NCBI RefSeq assembly: GCF_024171945.1
Contig: NZ_JAMTCR010000003.1
Span: 486,211 to 550,210, forward strand
Source: Actinokineospora globicatena
GTDB taxonomy: Bacteria > Actinomycetota > Actinomycetes > Mycobacteriales > Pseudonocardiaceae
Direction of reading: 5' to 3'
Length of the DNA stretch: 64,000 nt
Shown here: piece by piece, positions 44,630-53,329 of the stretch
Layout of the letters: every line of letters begins with the position of its first letter
How positions within the stretch are numbered: the first letter of the stretch is position 1
Translations under genes and position numbers: made by a program
The notes under the pieces: generated by a model
Told to the model about the DNA's origin: nothing
Seen by the model: the letters and a program-made list of their open reading frames with translations, nothing else
The model's database searches: none

Positions 44630-45991
44630 ATGGACAACATCAAGTACGAGCTGACCGAGTCCGACATCCCGCACACCTGGTACAACCCGGCCTACGACGT
44701 CGGCGGCATCGCGCCGATCCTGGACGCGGCGACCCGCGAGCCGGTCAGCCGCGAGGCGCTGGCGCGCTCGATGCCGCCCGCGCTGGTCGAGCAGGAGCTG
44801 AGCCAGGAGCCGGAGTTCGAGATCCCCGAACCGGTCCGCCAGCTCTACGCGCAGTGGCGGTCCACCCCGCTGTTCCGGGCGCGGCGGCTGGAGAAGGCGC
44901 TCGACACCCCGGCGCGCATCTACTACAAGTTCGAGGGCGTCGCCCCGACGGGCAGCTTCAAGCCCAACACCGCACTCGCGCAGGCGTACTACAACAAGCT
45001 GGCGGGCAAGACCGGGCTGGTCGGGGAGACCGGCGCGGGCCAGTGGGGCAGCGCGGTCGCGTTGGCAGGCGCGCTGTTCGACATGAAGACCAAGGTGTTC
45101 ATGGTGCGGGTCAGCTTCGAGCAGAAGCCCTACCGCCGCACGCTGATGGAGACCTACGGGTCGGTCTGCACCGCGTCGCCGAGCACCGAGACCGAGTCCG
45201 GGCTTGCCGTGCTGGCCGAGCGGCCGGACCACCCGGGCAGCCTGGGCGTGGCCAAGTCCGAGGCGCTGCAGTTCGCCTTCGCCAACCCGGAGTACGGCTA
45301 CACCCGGGGCAGCGGTCTCAACCACGTGTGCGCGCACCAGAGCGTCATCGGGCAGGAGGCGGTCAAGCAGTTCGAACTGGCCGACGACTACCCCGACATC
45401 GTGGTCGGTGCCGCGGGCGGTGGGTCCAACCTGGCCGGGTTGGCGTTCCCGTTCCTGCGCAAGAAGCTGGCCGGTGGGCGGGATGTCCGGTTGATCGCGG
45501 TCGAACCCGCCGCGTGCCCGACGCTGACCAGGGGCCGGATCGCCTACGACCACGCCGACTCCGCCGGGCTGACCCCGCTGTTCCGGATGCACACCCTCGG
45601 GCACAAGTTCATCCCGCCCGCCGTGCACGCCGGTGGCCTGCGCGCGCACAACATCGCCCAGGTGGTCAGCCGCGCGGTGGAGGACGGTCTTATGGAAGCG
45701 GTCGCGGTCCGACAGAATGACTGCTTCGAGGCGGGCGTGCTGTTCGCGCGGGCCGAGGGCATCGTGCCCGCCCCGGAGTCGACCCACGCCATCCGGGGCG
45801 CGGTCAACGAGGCACTGCGCTGCCGGGAGGAGGGGGTCGGCAAGACGATCCTGCTCGGCCTGTCCGGGCACGGCGACTTCGACCTGGTGGCCTACCAGAA
45901 GTACCTGGCGGGCACCCTGTCGGACGACGCGCTCTCCGACGAGGCACTGCAAGATGGCCTCGACAGCATCCCCTCCCCCGTTCTCGTCTGA
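44630..45991 (+). CDS. TrpB-like PLP enzyme
   Basis: This 453-residue fold-type II PLP enzyme has APTGSFKPNTALAQAY with PLP Lys K111 and GETGAGQWGSAVALAG with the catalytic Glu E133. AAGGGSNLAGLAFPF is the phosphate-binding glycine loop. The sequence is of the TrpB2 (TIGR01415) type. Such enzymes run beta-replacement of serine or threonine. No trpA lies nearby, so a role in making an unusual amino acid for this cluster is likely. It starts 12 bases after the transglutaminase gene. Confidence 0.88.
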   Translation: MDNIKYELTESDIPHTWYNPAYDVGGIAPILDAATREPVSREALARSMPPALVEQELSQEPEFEIPEPVRQLYAQWRSTPLFRARRLEKALDTPARIYYKFEGVAPTGSFKPNTALAQAYYNKLAGKTGLVGETGAGQWGSAVALAGALFDMKTKVFMVRVSFEQKPYRRTLMETYGSVCTASPSTETESGLAVLAERPDHPGSLGVAKSEALQFAFANPEYGYTRGSGLNHVCAHQSVIGQEAVKQFELADDYPDIVVGAAGGGSNLAGLAFPFLRKKLAGGRDVRLIAVEPAACPTLTRGRIAYDHADSAGLTPLFRMHTLGHKFIPPAVHAGGLRAHNIAQVVSRAVEDGLMEAVAVRQNDCFEAGVLFARAEGIVPAPESTHAIRGAVNEALRCREEGVGKTILLGLSGHGDFDLVAYQKYLAGTLSDDALSDEALQDGLDSIPSPVLV

Positions 45992-46016
45992 CACCCGTTA
46001 GGGAAACCGCACGCTC

Positions 46017-46907
46017 ATGAGTCGAGTCAACGTCGCCCTGTTCATCCTGTTGGCCTTCATCTGGGGCAGCAGCTACACGTTCATCAAGATCGCCGTCGAC
46101 GGCCTCACCCCGGCGCAACTGGTGCTGGGGCGGGTCGTGCTGGGCGCGATCGTGCTGTTCGCGGTGCTGACCGCCACCAAGGGCAAGCTGCCACGGAACG
46201 CGGCGGTGTGGGGCCACACCGTCGTGACGGCGTTGCTCGGCATGGTCGTGCCGTTCCTGCTGCTGGCCTGGGGTGAGCAGCGGACCAGCGCGGCGATGGC
46301 CGGTGTGCTGATCGCCGCGACCCCGCTGCTCACCCTGGCCGCGGTGACCACCGCGCTGCCCGCCGAACGCGCGACCTGGCGCAAGGGCGTCGGCTTCGCG
46401 GTCGGCTTCGTCGGCGTGGTGCTGGTGATCGGCCCGTGGTCGGCCTCGTCGGGCTCGCTGGCCGGTCAGCTCGCGGTGCTCGGCGCGGCGCTGTGCTACG
46501 CCCTGCAGACGGTGTACGTGAAGAAGATGCTGGCGTCCAAGGGCGTGCCGCCGCTGGTGTCGGCGACGACGCAGGTCATCACCGCGACGGTGCTGCAGGC
46601 GATCGTCACCCCGTTCTTCACCTGGAAGACCCCGCACTTCGGCGTCGGCGTGGTGGTCAGCATGCTGCTGCTGGGCATCGTCGGCACCGGCCTGGCGTAC
46701 CTCATCTACTTCCGGCTGATCGGCGACATGGGCGCGGCGAACGCGTCCGCGGTGAACTACCTGGTGCCGATCACCGCGGTGCTGGTCAGCCTGATCACCC
46801 TGGGCGAGTCGATCACCTGGAACATGATCGTCGGCACCCTGGTGGTGCTGGCGGCGCTCGCCTTCGCGGAGAACCGGGTGCCCGCCCTCGCCCCGGCCAG
46901 GACCTGA
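46017..46907 (+). CDS. EamA/DMT-family exporter
   Basis: This 296-residue protein has about ten membrane segments and two EamA repeats, with FIWGSSYTFIKIAVDGLTPAQL in the first. It starts 25 bases after the TrpB-like gene on the same strand. It probably exports an amino-acid-like product of cluster 2. Confidence 0.9.
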   Translation: MSRVNVALFILLAFIWGSSYTFIKIAVDGLTPAQLVLGRVVLGAIVLFAVLTATKGKLPRNAAVWGHTVVTALLGMVVPFLLLAWGEQRTSAAMAGVLIAATPLLTLAAVTTALPAERATWRKGVGFAVGFVGVVLVIGPWSASSGSLAGQLAVLGAALCYALQTVYVKKMLASKGVPPLVSATTQVITATVLQAIVTPFFTWKTPHFGVGVVVSMLLLGIVGTGLAYLIYFRLIGDMGAANASAVNYLVPITAVLVSLITLGESITWNMIVGTLVVLAALAFAENRVPALAPART

Positions 46908-46908
46908 C

Positions 46909-47703
46909 ATGCGGTCGGACCGGTGGGGGTGGCGCGCGGCGATCGGCGTCCTGGTGATCGACAAGGACCCGGTGGCGGAGTCGGAGTTCTGGTCCATGGC
47001 CCCACCAGGGGTGTCCATCGTGGCTGCCCGGTTCGAGAGCCCGCGCAAGCCGGGCACCTCGGACTACGGCGACGACCCGGCCGAACTGGTCGCGTCGTCC
47101 CCGGATGTGGCCCGTGGCCTTGAGTTCTTCGGCGGCATGCAGCTGGACGCGATCTGCGTGTGCTTCACGACGTCGAGCCTGTTCGGCGGGCCCGATTTCG
47201 ACGTGTCGTTCGCCGCCAGGGCGAGTGCGGCGGCGGGTGGCATCCCGGTGGTGACGGCCGCGCAGTCCTCGGCCGCCGCTTTGTCCGCTGTGGGCGTTTC
47301 GCGGCCCTATGTGGTGGTGCCGCCGTGGTTCAAGGACGAGATCGTCGCCGTGGGCCAGTCGTACTTCACCGCGGCGGGCCACCCCCCGGTGGACATCCAG
47401 CGGTTCCGCCTCGGTCGGGGGTGGGACGCGCTCAAGCCCTGGGAGACCTGGGACGCGGGCGCGCAGTGGGAGGTCCGCCCCGCTGACGTGTACCGCCAGG
47501 TGCGCGCCGACTTCCCCTCGTCCGCCGATGGTGTCCTGTTGGCGGGCAACGGTTTCCGCTGCGCCGACGCGGTGGAGTCGCTGGAGGCGGACCTGGGCGT
47601 GCCGGTGGTGACGTCCAACCAGGCCTGCCTGTGGCACAGCCTCCGCACCGCGGGTACGTCTCCGCGCGATGTCGCAGGCTACGGTCGGCTGTTCTCGGCA
47701 TGA
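46909..47703 (+). CDS. Maleate isomerase/Asp-Glu racemase-fold protein
   Basis: This 264-residue protein resembles maleate cis-trans isomerase and arylmalonate decarboxylase. It has CVCFTTSSLFGG near residue 83 (first catalytic Cys region) and LAGNGFRCADAV near 211 (second Cys), with SNQACLWHSLR following. Enzymes of this group interconvert or decarboxylate malonate/maleate-type acids using one or two Cys. It starts one base after the EamA stop and so is the last gene of the cluster 2 run. The substrate is unknown. Confidence 0.85.
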   Translation: MRSDRWGWRAAIGVLVIDKDPVAESEFWSMAPPGVSIVAARFESPRKPGTSDYGDDPAELVASSPDVARGLEFFGGMQLDAICVCFTTSSLFGGPDFDVSFAARASAAAGGIPVVTAAQSSAAALSAVGVSRPYVVVPPWFKDEIVAVGQSYFTAAGHPPVDIQRFRLGRGWDALKPWETWDAGAQWEVRPADVYRQVRADFPSSADGVLLAGNGFRCADAVESLEADLGVPVVTSNQACLWHSLRTAGTSPRDVAGYGRLFSA

Positions 47704-47709
47704 GTCCTC

Positions 47710-47739
47710 GTGGAGGTGGCTTTCGCGGGCTGCCTCCAC
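47710..47739 (+). terminator. Hairpin after cluster 2
   Basis: GTGGAGGTGGC (47710..47720) pairs with GCTGCCTCCAC (47729..47739), with nine matches of eleven and the two exceptions compatible with G-U or loose pairs. It lies about seven bases after the maleate-isomerase-like stop. No T-tract is present. Confidence 0.5.
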
Positions 47740-47848
47740 AAGGGCGTTTCCCGACGAGGCTCACGCTATCCGGTGACACTCCATTCTGGACTGCTGGTTC
47801 GTCGGCACGGCCGTAGCATCGGCTGGGTCGACTGCCAGGAGGGTGGCA

Positions 47849-48721
47849 ATGGGTTCCCAGGCGCTGGATCACGAAGAGGGCAAGCGGGTCAGCAGGCGGA
47901 CGCTGGTGTTCGGGAGCCTGACGCTGGCCGGGGTGGTCGCGGCGTGCGGGGGCGAGGAGTCGTCGACGAGCGGCGCGTCGACCACGGCGGCCGCGGGCGC
48001 TGATCCGGCCGTGCTGCTGACGGAGGCGACGACGTGCACGCTGTCGCCGACCACGACGCAGGGGCCGTACTACTTCGACGCCGACAAGGTGCGCGGCGAC
48101 ATCCGTGAAAACCGGCAGGGCATGCGGCTGGACCTCGCGCTGAAGGTGGTCGACAGCGAGGGGTGCGGGCCGCTCAAGGACGTCGTGGTCGAGATCTGGC
48201 ACTGCGACGCGGCGGGTCTGTACTCCGGCGCGGAGTCGCAGTCGACCGGTGGTGGCGGTGAGGGCATGCCCAGCGGGGCGCCTCCGGCCGGTCTCGCCCC
48301 GCCCAGCGGTGGTAGGCCTGGTGGGGGTGGCCCGCCGGGTGGTGGCGGGGCGGGCAACGTGGCCGACCTCGTGCCGACCGACGACAAGCGCTACCTGCGC
48401 GGCGCCCAGGTCACCGACGCGCAGGGCCTCGTCCGCTTCACGACCGTCTGGCCCGGCTGGTACCGGGGCCGCACCGTCCACGTCCACGCGATGGTGCACC
48501 TCGCCAACACCAAGGCCCTCACCACCCAGCTCATGTTCGACGAGGCCCTCAACGACGAGGTCTTCACCACCGCGCCCTACGCGACGCACACCGGCCGCGA
48601 CACCACCAACGGCGACGACACCATCTACAACGACTCGATGCTCCTCACCGTCCAGCAGGCGGGCGACTCCTACCTGGCCGCGAAGGTCCTCGCCGTCGAC
48701 GCCGACAAGGACGGTGCCTGA
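47849..48721 (+). CDS. Lipoprotein intradiol ring-cleavage dioxygenase
   Basis: This 290-residue secreted protein has a twin-arginine-like signal (SRRTLVFGSLTLAG) and a lipobox Cys in VVAACGG. The catalytic domain has QGPYYFD and WYRGRTVHVHAMVHL, giving the Tyr/Tyr/His/His iron ligands of protocatechuate-type dioxygenases. A Gly/Pro-rich insert (about residues 132..168) is an extra loop. The ATG at 47849 has AGGAGGG five bases upstream. Extracellular intradiol dioxygenases are common in actinomycetes and probably act on catechols or lignin-derived phenols outside the cell. Confidence 0.87.
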   Translation: MGSQALDHEEGKRVSRRTLVFGSLTLAGVVAACGGEESSTSGASTTAAAGADPAVLLTEATTCTLSPTTTQGPYYFDADKVRGDIRENRQGMRLDLALKVVDSEGCGPLKDVVVEIWHCDAAGLYSGAESQSTGGGGEGMPSGAPPAGLAPPSGGRPGGGGPPGGGGAGNVADLVPTDDKRYLRGAQVTDAQGLVRFTTVWPGWYRGRTVHVHAMVHLANTKALTTQLMFDEALNDEVFTTAPYATHTGRDTTNGDDTIYNDSMLLTVQQAGDSYLAAKVLAVDADKDGA

Positions 48722-48744
48722 CCCGCCCAGTACCGTCTCGCCCC

Positions 48745-49302
48745 ATGTCCTCCGATGACACCGCCTGCCTGTGCTTCGTGTGCCGGGACTACGGCGACCG
48801 CGACCAGCTCGACAGCATCGACACCGGCTTGATCGGCCACGTGGCCGACCCGGGCTGGGGCGTCCTGGCGATCCCGGAGGACGAGATCAGCGCGGGCTGG
48901 GCGTTCACCGTCGGCCTGTGGCACAGCTACCGCTCCCCCGAACTCGCCCTCTTCGGCCTCGACGTCGAGGACTCGATCACCTTCCTCAACTCCGTCGGCG
49001 CCCTGGTGGCCGCGGGCCAGCAGCTCAAGCCCGGCGACGAACTCGACCAGGTCATCGACGACCACGTCGTGGCGGTCCACCCCACCGACCCGATCTGGCA
49101 CGGCGACTTCTTCGGCACCGCCCTCGGCTTCTACCGAGCCACCCCCGACGTCCCCTTCCTCCAACTGACCTGGCCCGACCCCGACGGCCACCACCCCGGG
49201 CACGCCGAGTTCGCCGAGCACCTGGCCCACCTCCAGCCCCAACTCTGGCTCCCCCGCGACCAACACCCCGACGGCCCCTGGATCCTCGAAGACGAAGACT
49301 GA
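48745..49302 (+). CDS. DUF4262-family protein
   Basis: This 185-residue protein with a Cys-rich start (CLCFVCRDYGD) and GWAFTVGLWHSYRSPELALFG matches DUF4262, a family of unknown function in actinobacteria and proteobacteria. There is no enzyme motif I can name and no membrane segment. It lies 24 bases after the dioxygenase and may be cotranscribed with it. Confidence 0.83.
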   Translation: MSSDDTACLCFVCRDYGDRDQLDSIDTGLIGHVADPGWGVLAIPEDEISAGWAFTVGLWHSYRSPELALFGLDVEDSITFLNSVGALVAAGQQLKPGDELDQVIDDHVVAVHPTDPIWHGDFFGTALGFYRATPDVPFLQLTWPDPDGHHPGHAEFAEHLAHLQPQLWLPRDQHPDGPWILEDED

Positions 49303-49335
49303 CCCAGCGCCTCGTCGCAACGAAGGCCTGGGCCG

Positions 49336-50559
49336 TCAGGCGAGGCTGTCCAACGGGTGGTCGGGGTCGGCCAGGACTGCGGGGTCGATCGGCCCGGTGG
49401 AGCGGATGAGGGACTTGATGGGGTCGCCGACGTCCCAGGTGTTGACGTTGATGGCGGCGTTGACCTTGCCGTCGGCCAGCCAGAAGGCGATGAACTCGCG
49501 GGCGGCTACGTCGCCTCGGAAGACGACCTCGTGTGGGCGGCCGGGGTCGACGTAGCCGTGGTACTCCATGCCGAGGTCGTACTGGTCGGTGAAGAAGTAC
49601 GGCAACTCGTCGTACTCGGTCTGGTTGCCGAGCATGTTCGCGGCGGCGACGGTGGGCTGGTTGAGGGCGTTGGCCCAGTGTTCGACCCGGATGTGCTTGC
49701 CCAGCAACGGGTGGAAGGCGCTGGCGACGTCCCCCGCGGCGAACACGTTCGGGTCGTCGGTGCGCAAACCGGCGTCGACCACGATGCCGTTGTCCACCCG
49801 CAGCCCCGCTTGCTCGGCGAGCCGCGTGTTGGGTTCGGCCCCGACGGCCACGAGGACGGCCTCGGCGGCGATCTCCGTGCCGTCGGCCAAGCGGACGCCG
49901 GTGACCTTCCCGTCGGCGGTGGTGATCTCGCTGACGGACACGCCACCCCGCAGGTCGACGTCGTGCGAGCGGTGCAGGTCGGCGAAGATCGCGCCGAGTT
50001 CGGGGCCGAGCGCACGCAGCAAGGGGAGTTCGGACGTGCCCAGCACGGTGACGGCCACATCCGCCTGCCTCGCCGCCGCGGCGACCTCCAGGCCGATCCA
50101 GCCCGAGCCGATCACCACCAGCCGGGACACGCGGTCAAGCGTCTCCTTGACGCGCTCGGAGTCGGCGAGCTGCCGCAGGTAGAGCACTCCGTCCGCCGTG
50201 GCGCCGGGGATGTGGAGTGTCCGGGGGCGCGCGCCGGTGGTCAGCAGCAGCTTGTCGTACCGGACCCCGCCGCCCGCGATCTCGACCAGCCTGCCGCCAC
50301 GGTCGATGGCGGTGACCTCGGTCCCCAGCTGCAGGTCGACATCGTGCTCGCGATACCACTCCTCGGCGTGCACGAAGATGTCGTCGCGTTCCCCCTTGCC
50401 CAGCAGGAGGTCCTTGGACAACGGCGGTCGCTCGTACGGCCGGTGCGCCTCGTCCCCGAGCACCGTGATCGTCCCGTCGAAGCCACTCCCCCGCAGCCCC
50501 TCGGCGGCTTTCGCGCCCGCCATCCCCGCGCCGACGATGACGAACCCCTGCTGGCTCAC
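49336..50559 (-). CDS. Ferredoxin-reductase-like FAD oxidoreductase
   Basis: This is a flavoprotein of about 407 residues with FVIVGAGMAGAKAAEGLRG at the N-terminus (FAD), RLVVIGSGWIGLEVAAAAR near 150 (NADH) and VFAAGDVASAFHP near 275, the order of rubredoxin/ferredoxin reductases. It passes electrons from NAD(P)H to a ferredoxin, often for cytochrome P450s, though no P450 is near. The GTG at 50559 is chosen because GGAGGG lies seven bases upstream. An earlier GTG at 50574 is possible. Confidence 0.88.
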   Translation of the reverse strand: MSQQGFVIVGAGMAGAKAAEGLRGSGFDGTITVLGDEAHRPYERPPLSKDLLLGKGERDDIFVHAEEWYREHDVDLQLGTEVTAIDRGGRLVEIAGGGVRYDKLLLTTGARPRTLHIPGATADGVLYLRQLADSERVKETLDRVSRLVVIGSGWIGLEVAAAARQADVAVTVLGTSELPLLRALGPELGAIFADLHRSHDVDLRGGVSVSEITTADGKVTGVRLADGTEIAAEAVLVAVGAEPNTRLAEQAGLRVDNGIVVDAGLRTDDPNVFAAGDVASAFHPLLGKHIRVEHWANALNQPTVAAANMLGNQTEYDELPYFFTDQYDLGMEYHGYVDPGRPHEVVFRGDVAAREFIAFWLADGKVNAAINVNTWDVGDPIKSLIRSTGPIDPAVLADPDHPLDSLA

Positions 50560-50628
50560 GGTCACGCCCTCCACTCCGTCGAGTCAGCCCAAGCTACCGC
50601 GATCTCGTCCACCGGGCCCAGCTCGCAC

Positions 50629-50955
50629 TCACCTGCCGAGGGCCTTCTCCAGCTCCTTCTTGGTCATGGTCGAGCGCCCCTTGACGCCGCGCTGCCTCGC
50701 CTCGTTGTACAGCTGGTCCTTGGTCGGCCCCTTGGGTCCCTTGCGGCCGGACCGCAATCCGCCACGGCGCTGCGGGGACATGTCGTTCACGGAGGACCGG
50801 CTGGCCTGCTTCGCCTCACCCGCCTGGGCGCGGTTCTTGTTGACCGTCCGTGCGGCGATCTCCTTGGCCTCCTTCTCGGAGGCGCCTTGGTCCTCGGCGG
50901 AGTCCTTGATGTGCTCGTACTGCCGTTCCCGCTTGTTGCTCCACGCCTGCGGCAT
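50629..50955 (-). CDS. Basic Rho-N-like small protein
   Basis: This 108-residue basic protein begins MPQAWSNKRERQYEHIKDS and ends QLYNEARQRGVKGRSTMTKK, resembling small actinobacterial proteins often labelled plasmid-stabilisation or Rho N-terminal-like. The ATG has GGAGG upstream. It probably binds nucleic acid and its function is unproven. No plasmid genes are present, so the label should not imply a plasmid. Confidence 0.8.
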   Translation of the reverse strand: MPQAWSNKRERQYEHIKDSAEDQGASEKEAKEIAARTVNKNRAQAGEAKQASRSSVNDMSPQRRGGLRSGRKGPKGPTKDQLYNEARQRGVKGRSTMTKKELEKALGR

Positions 50956-51071
50956 CGCCGTCCTCCGCTCTGCTCGGTCCACTCGCCCGGAGGGATACCC
51001 CGGGCCCGCGCCGGTCATGCGCCGCCGCGCGAGCGATCGCACTGTCAGTGGCTGCGGGTAACGTCCGCGTC

Positions 51072-53066
51072 GTGAACGTGGAGGAACGCATCCGGGAGCT
51101 CGCCGACCAGGTCGTGGCGTTGCGCGACGCCTACTACCGGGGCTCACCGAGGGTGGCCGACGCCGAGTACGACGCCGTCGAGGACGAGCTGCGGGAGCTG
51201 GTCGCGACCAACCCGGAGCTGGCGCCGGACCCGAACCCGCTGGACCAGGTGGGCGCGCCCACAGTGCTGCACGCCCCGGTCCGGCACTCGCGGCCGATGC
51301 TGTCGCTGGAGAAGGCGACCACGGCGGAGCAGGTCGCGGCGTTCTTCGGGCGGTTCCCCGGCCAGTCGGTCGTGGTGATGCCGAAGCTGGACGGGCTGTC
51401 GCTGGCGCTGGTCTACGAGGACGGGCGGCTGGTCCGCGCGGTCACCCGCGGTGACGGCACGACGGGTGACGACGTGACCCCCCTGGTCCGGGCGCTGACC
51501 GACGGGCTGCCCGAGCGGATCGACGCGCCGGGCCGGGTGGAGGTGCGCGGCGAGGCGGTCATGTTGCGGTCCACCTTCGCCGCCTACAACCAGGCACACG
51601 CGGACAAGCCGTTGATCAACCCGCGCAACGCCGCCGCGGGCACCCTGCGCGCCAAGGACCCGGCCACGGTCGCCGAGCGGCGCCTGTTCTTCTTCGCCTT
51701 CGACCTCGACACCTCCACCCCCGACAGCGCGGACGCCGACCTCGAGCGCGCGCTGCGGACGCTGGGCTTCAGCGGCGCCGACATGCGGCACTGCCAGGAC
51801 GCCGACGCCGCCGCGCAGGTCATCGCCGGGATCGAGCAGCGGCGCGACGAGCTGGACTACGACCTCGACGGCGCCGTGCTGCGGCTGGCCGACCGCGTCG
51901 CCTACGCCGCCGCCGGGACCAGGTCGAACTCCCCGCGCGGAGCGCTGGCGTACAAGTTCGCCGCCGAGGAGCGCACCACGATCCTGGAGGACGTGGTCTG
52001 GGACGTGGGCAAGACCGGCAAGATCGCCCCGGTCGCGCACTTGGCGCCGGTGTTCGTCGGCGGCACCACGGTCACCCGCGCCACCCTGGCCAACCAGGAG
52101 GTCATCCGGGCCCGCGGCATCAAGATCGGCGACACGGTGCTGGTCCGCCGCGCCGGTGACGTCATCCCGTTCGTCGCGGGCGTGCTCGACGAGTCCCAGC
52201 GCACCGGCGCCGAGCGCGACATCGTGCCGCCGTCGACGTGCCCGTCGTGCGAGCAGGAGCTGGTCGAGCAGGGCAACAGCCGGGAGTTGTTCTGCACCAA
52301 CACCGCCTGCCCCGCGCAGACCGTGCGCCGGTTGATCCACTGGGCCTCCCGCGCGGCGGCCGACATCGACGCCATCGGCGGCGTGTGGATCGAACGGCTC
52401 GCCGAGGCCGGCCTGCTGGAGAACCCGTCGGACTTCTACACCCTGACCAAGGAGCAACTCCTGGAGTTCGACCGGGTCGGCGAGGTGTCGGCCACCCGCA
52501 TGATCGACTCGATCGTGGCGAGCCGCGCGGTGGGTCTGCGCCGGGCCCTGATCGGCCTGGCGATCCCGATGGCCTCCGAGGGCACCGCGACCCGGTTGTG
52601 CCGTGCGGGTTTCGCGTCCCTCGAGGACGTCGCCGACGCGGACGAGGAACGCCTCGTCGCCGTTGAGGACATCGGCCCCAAGGTCGCCGCCTCGCTGTCC
52701 GAGCACCTCGGCAGACTCCGCCCGGAACTCCAGCGCCTACGGGACTGCGGCGTCTCCCTGGACGTCCGCGACGAGGACCTCCCACCGGTCGTCGCCACGG
52801 ACGCGCCGCTGGCGGGCAAGACCGTCGTCGTCACCGGCTCGCTCAACGACCCCCGCTCCGGCGAGAAGGTCCCCCGCCCCACCTTCCAACGCCTGTGCGA
52901 GAAGGCAGGCGCGACCACCGCCACATCCGTCTCGGCCAACACCGACCTCCTGATCACCGGCACGGACGTCGGCGCCAGCAAGCTCACCAAGGCCGAGAAA
53001 CTCGGTGTCGAGGTCGTTGACCAATCCCTAGTGTGGGCCCAACTGATCGAGGCCAAGATCGTGTAG
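51072..53066 (+). CDS. ligA: NAD+-dependent DNA ligase
   Basis: This is a ligase of about 664 residues. It has the adenylation motif PKLDGLSLALVYEDG (nucleophilic Lys), an OB-fold, and a four-Cys zinc finger (CPSCEQ, then CTNTACP). A helix-hairpin-helix region (AEAGLLENPSDFYTL) and a C-terminal BRCT domain (KTVVVTGSLND) follow. It seals nicks using NAD+. The motif reads PKLDG rather than the usual ELKIDG, so it may be a second, divergent ligase rather than the essential one. The start GTG at 51072 is uncertain, and 51048 is the longest option. Confidence 0.88.
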   Translation: MNVEERIRELADQVVALRDAYYRGSPRVADAEYDAVEDELRELVATNPELAPDPNPLDQVGAPTVLHAPVRHSRPMLSLEKATTAEQVAAFFGRFPGQSVVVMPKLDGLSLALVYEDGRLVRAVTRGDGTTGDDVTPLVRALTDGLPERIDAPGRVEVRGEAVMLRSTFAAYNQAHADKPLINPRNAAAGTLRAKDPATVAERRLFFFAFDLDTSTPDSADADLERALRTLGFSGADMRHCQDADAAAQVIAGIEQRRDELDYDLDGAVLRLADRVAYAAAGTRSNSPRGALAYKFAAEERTTILEDVVWDVGKTGKIAPVAHLAPVFVGGTTVTRATLANQEVIRARGIKIGDTVLVRRAGDVIPFVAGVLDESQRTGAERDIVPPSTCPSCEQELVEQGNSRELFCTNTACPAQTVRRLIHWASRAAADIDAIGGVWIERLAEAGLLENPSDFYTLTKEQLLEFDRVGEVSATRMIDSIVASRAVGLRRALIGLAIPMASEGTATRLCRAGFASLEDVADADEERLVAVEDIGPKVAASLSEHLGRLRPELQRLRDCGVSLDVRDEDLPPVVATDAPLAGKTVVVTGSLNDPRSGEKVPRPTFQRLCEKAGATTATSVSANTDLLITGTDVGASKLTKAEKLGVEVVDQSLVWAQLIEAKIV

Positions 53067-53329
53067 GCACTTGCCCGCCGATGGTGCGGATCCGTCGTTG
53101 GGGCAACGACGGCGGCCAGGCGACTCCGCCGCGGTGGATGCGACCCAATCAAGTCACCACGTGGTGTCTGACCAAGTGGTCTTGGCGTTGACGGTCCGCG
53201 GAAAGTCCCAAAGGGAGCGATGGCTGCCCATCCCGGCCTGAAGGTGCGTTTCGCCCGGTTTCGCGGTTTGGGGGGTGTGGTCGGGGGCATCCCTGGGGCG
53301 ATCCGTGACCCCAGCACAGGAGGCGCCCG

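Noticed and set aside
50629..50955. Evidence of a plasmid from the plasmid-stabilisation-like protein
   Set aside because: The name is inherited annotation for a chromosomal actinobacterial family, and no partition or replication genes are near.
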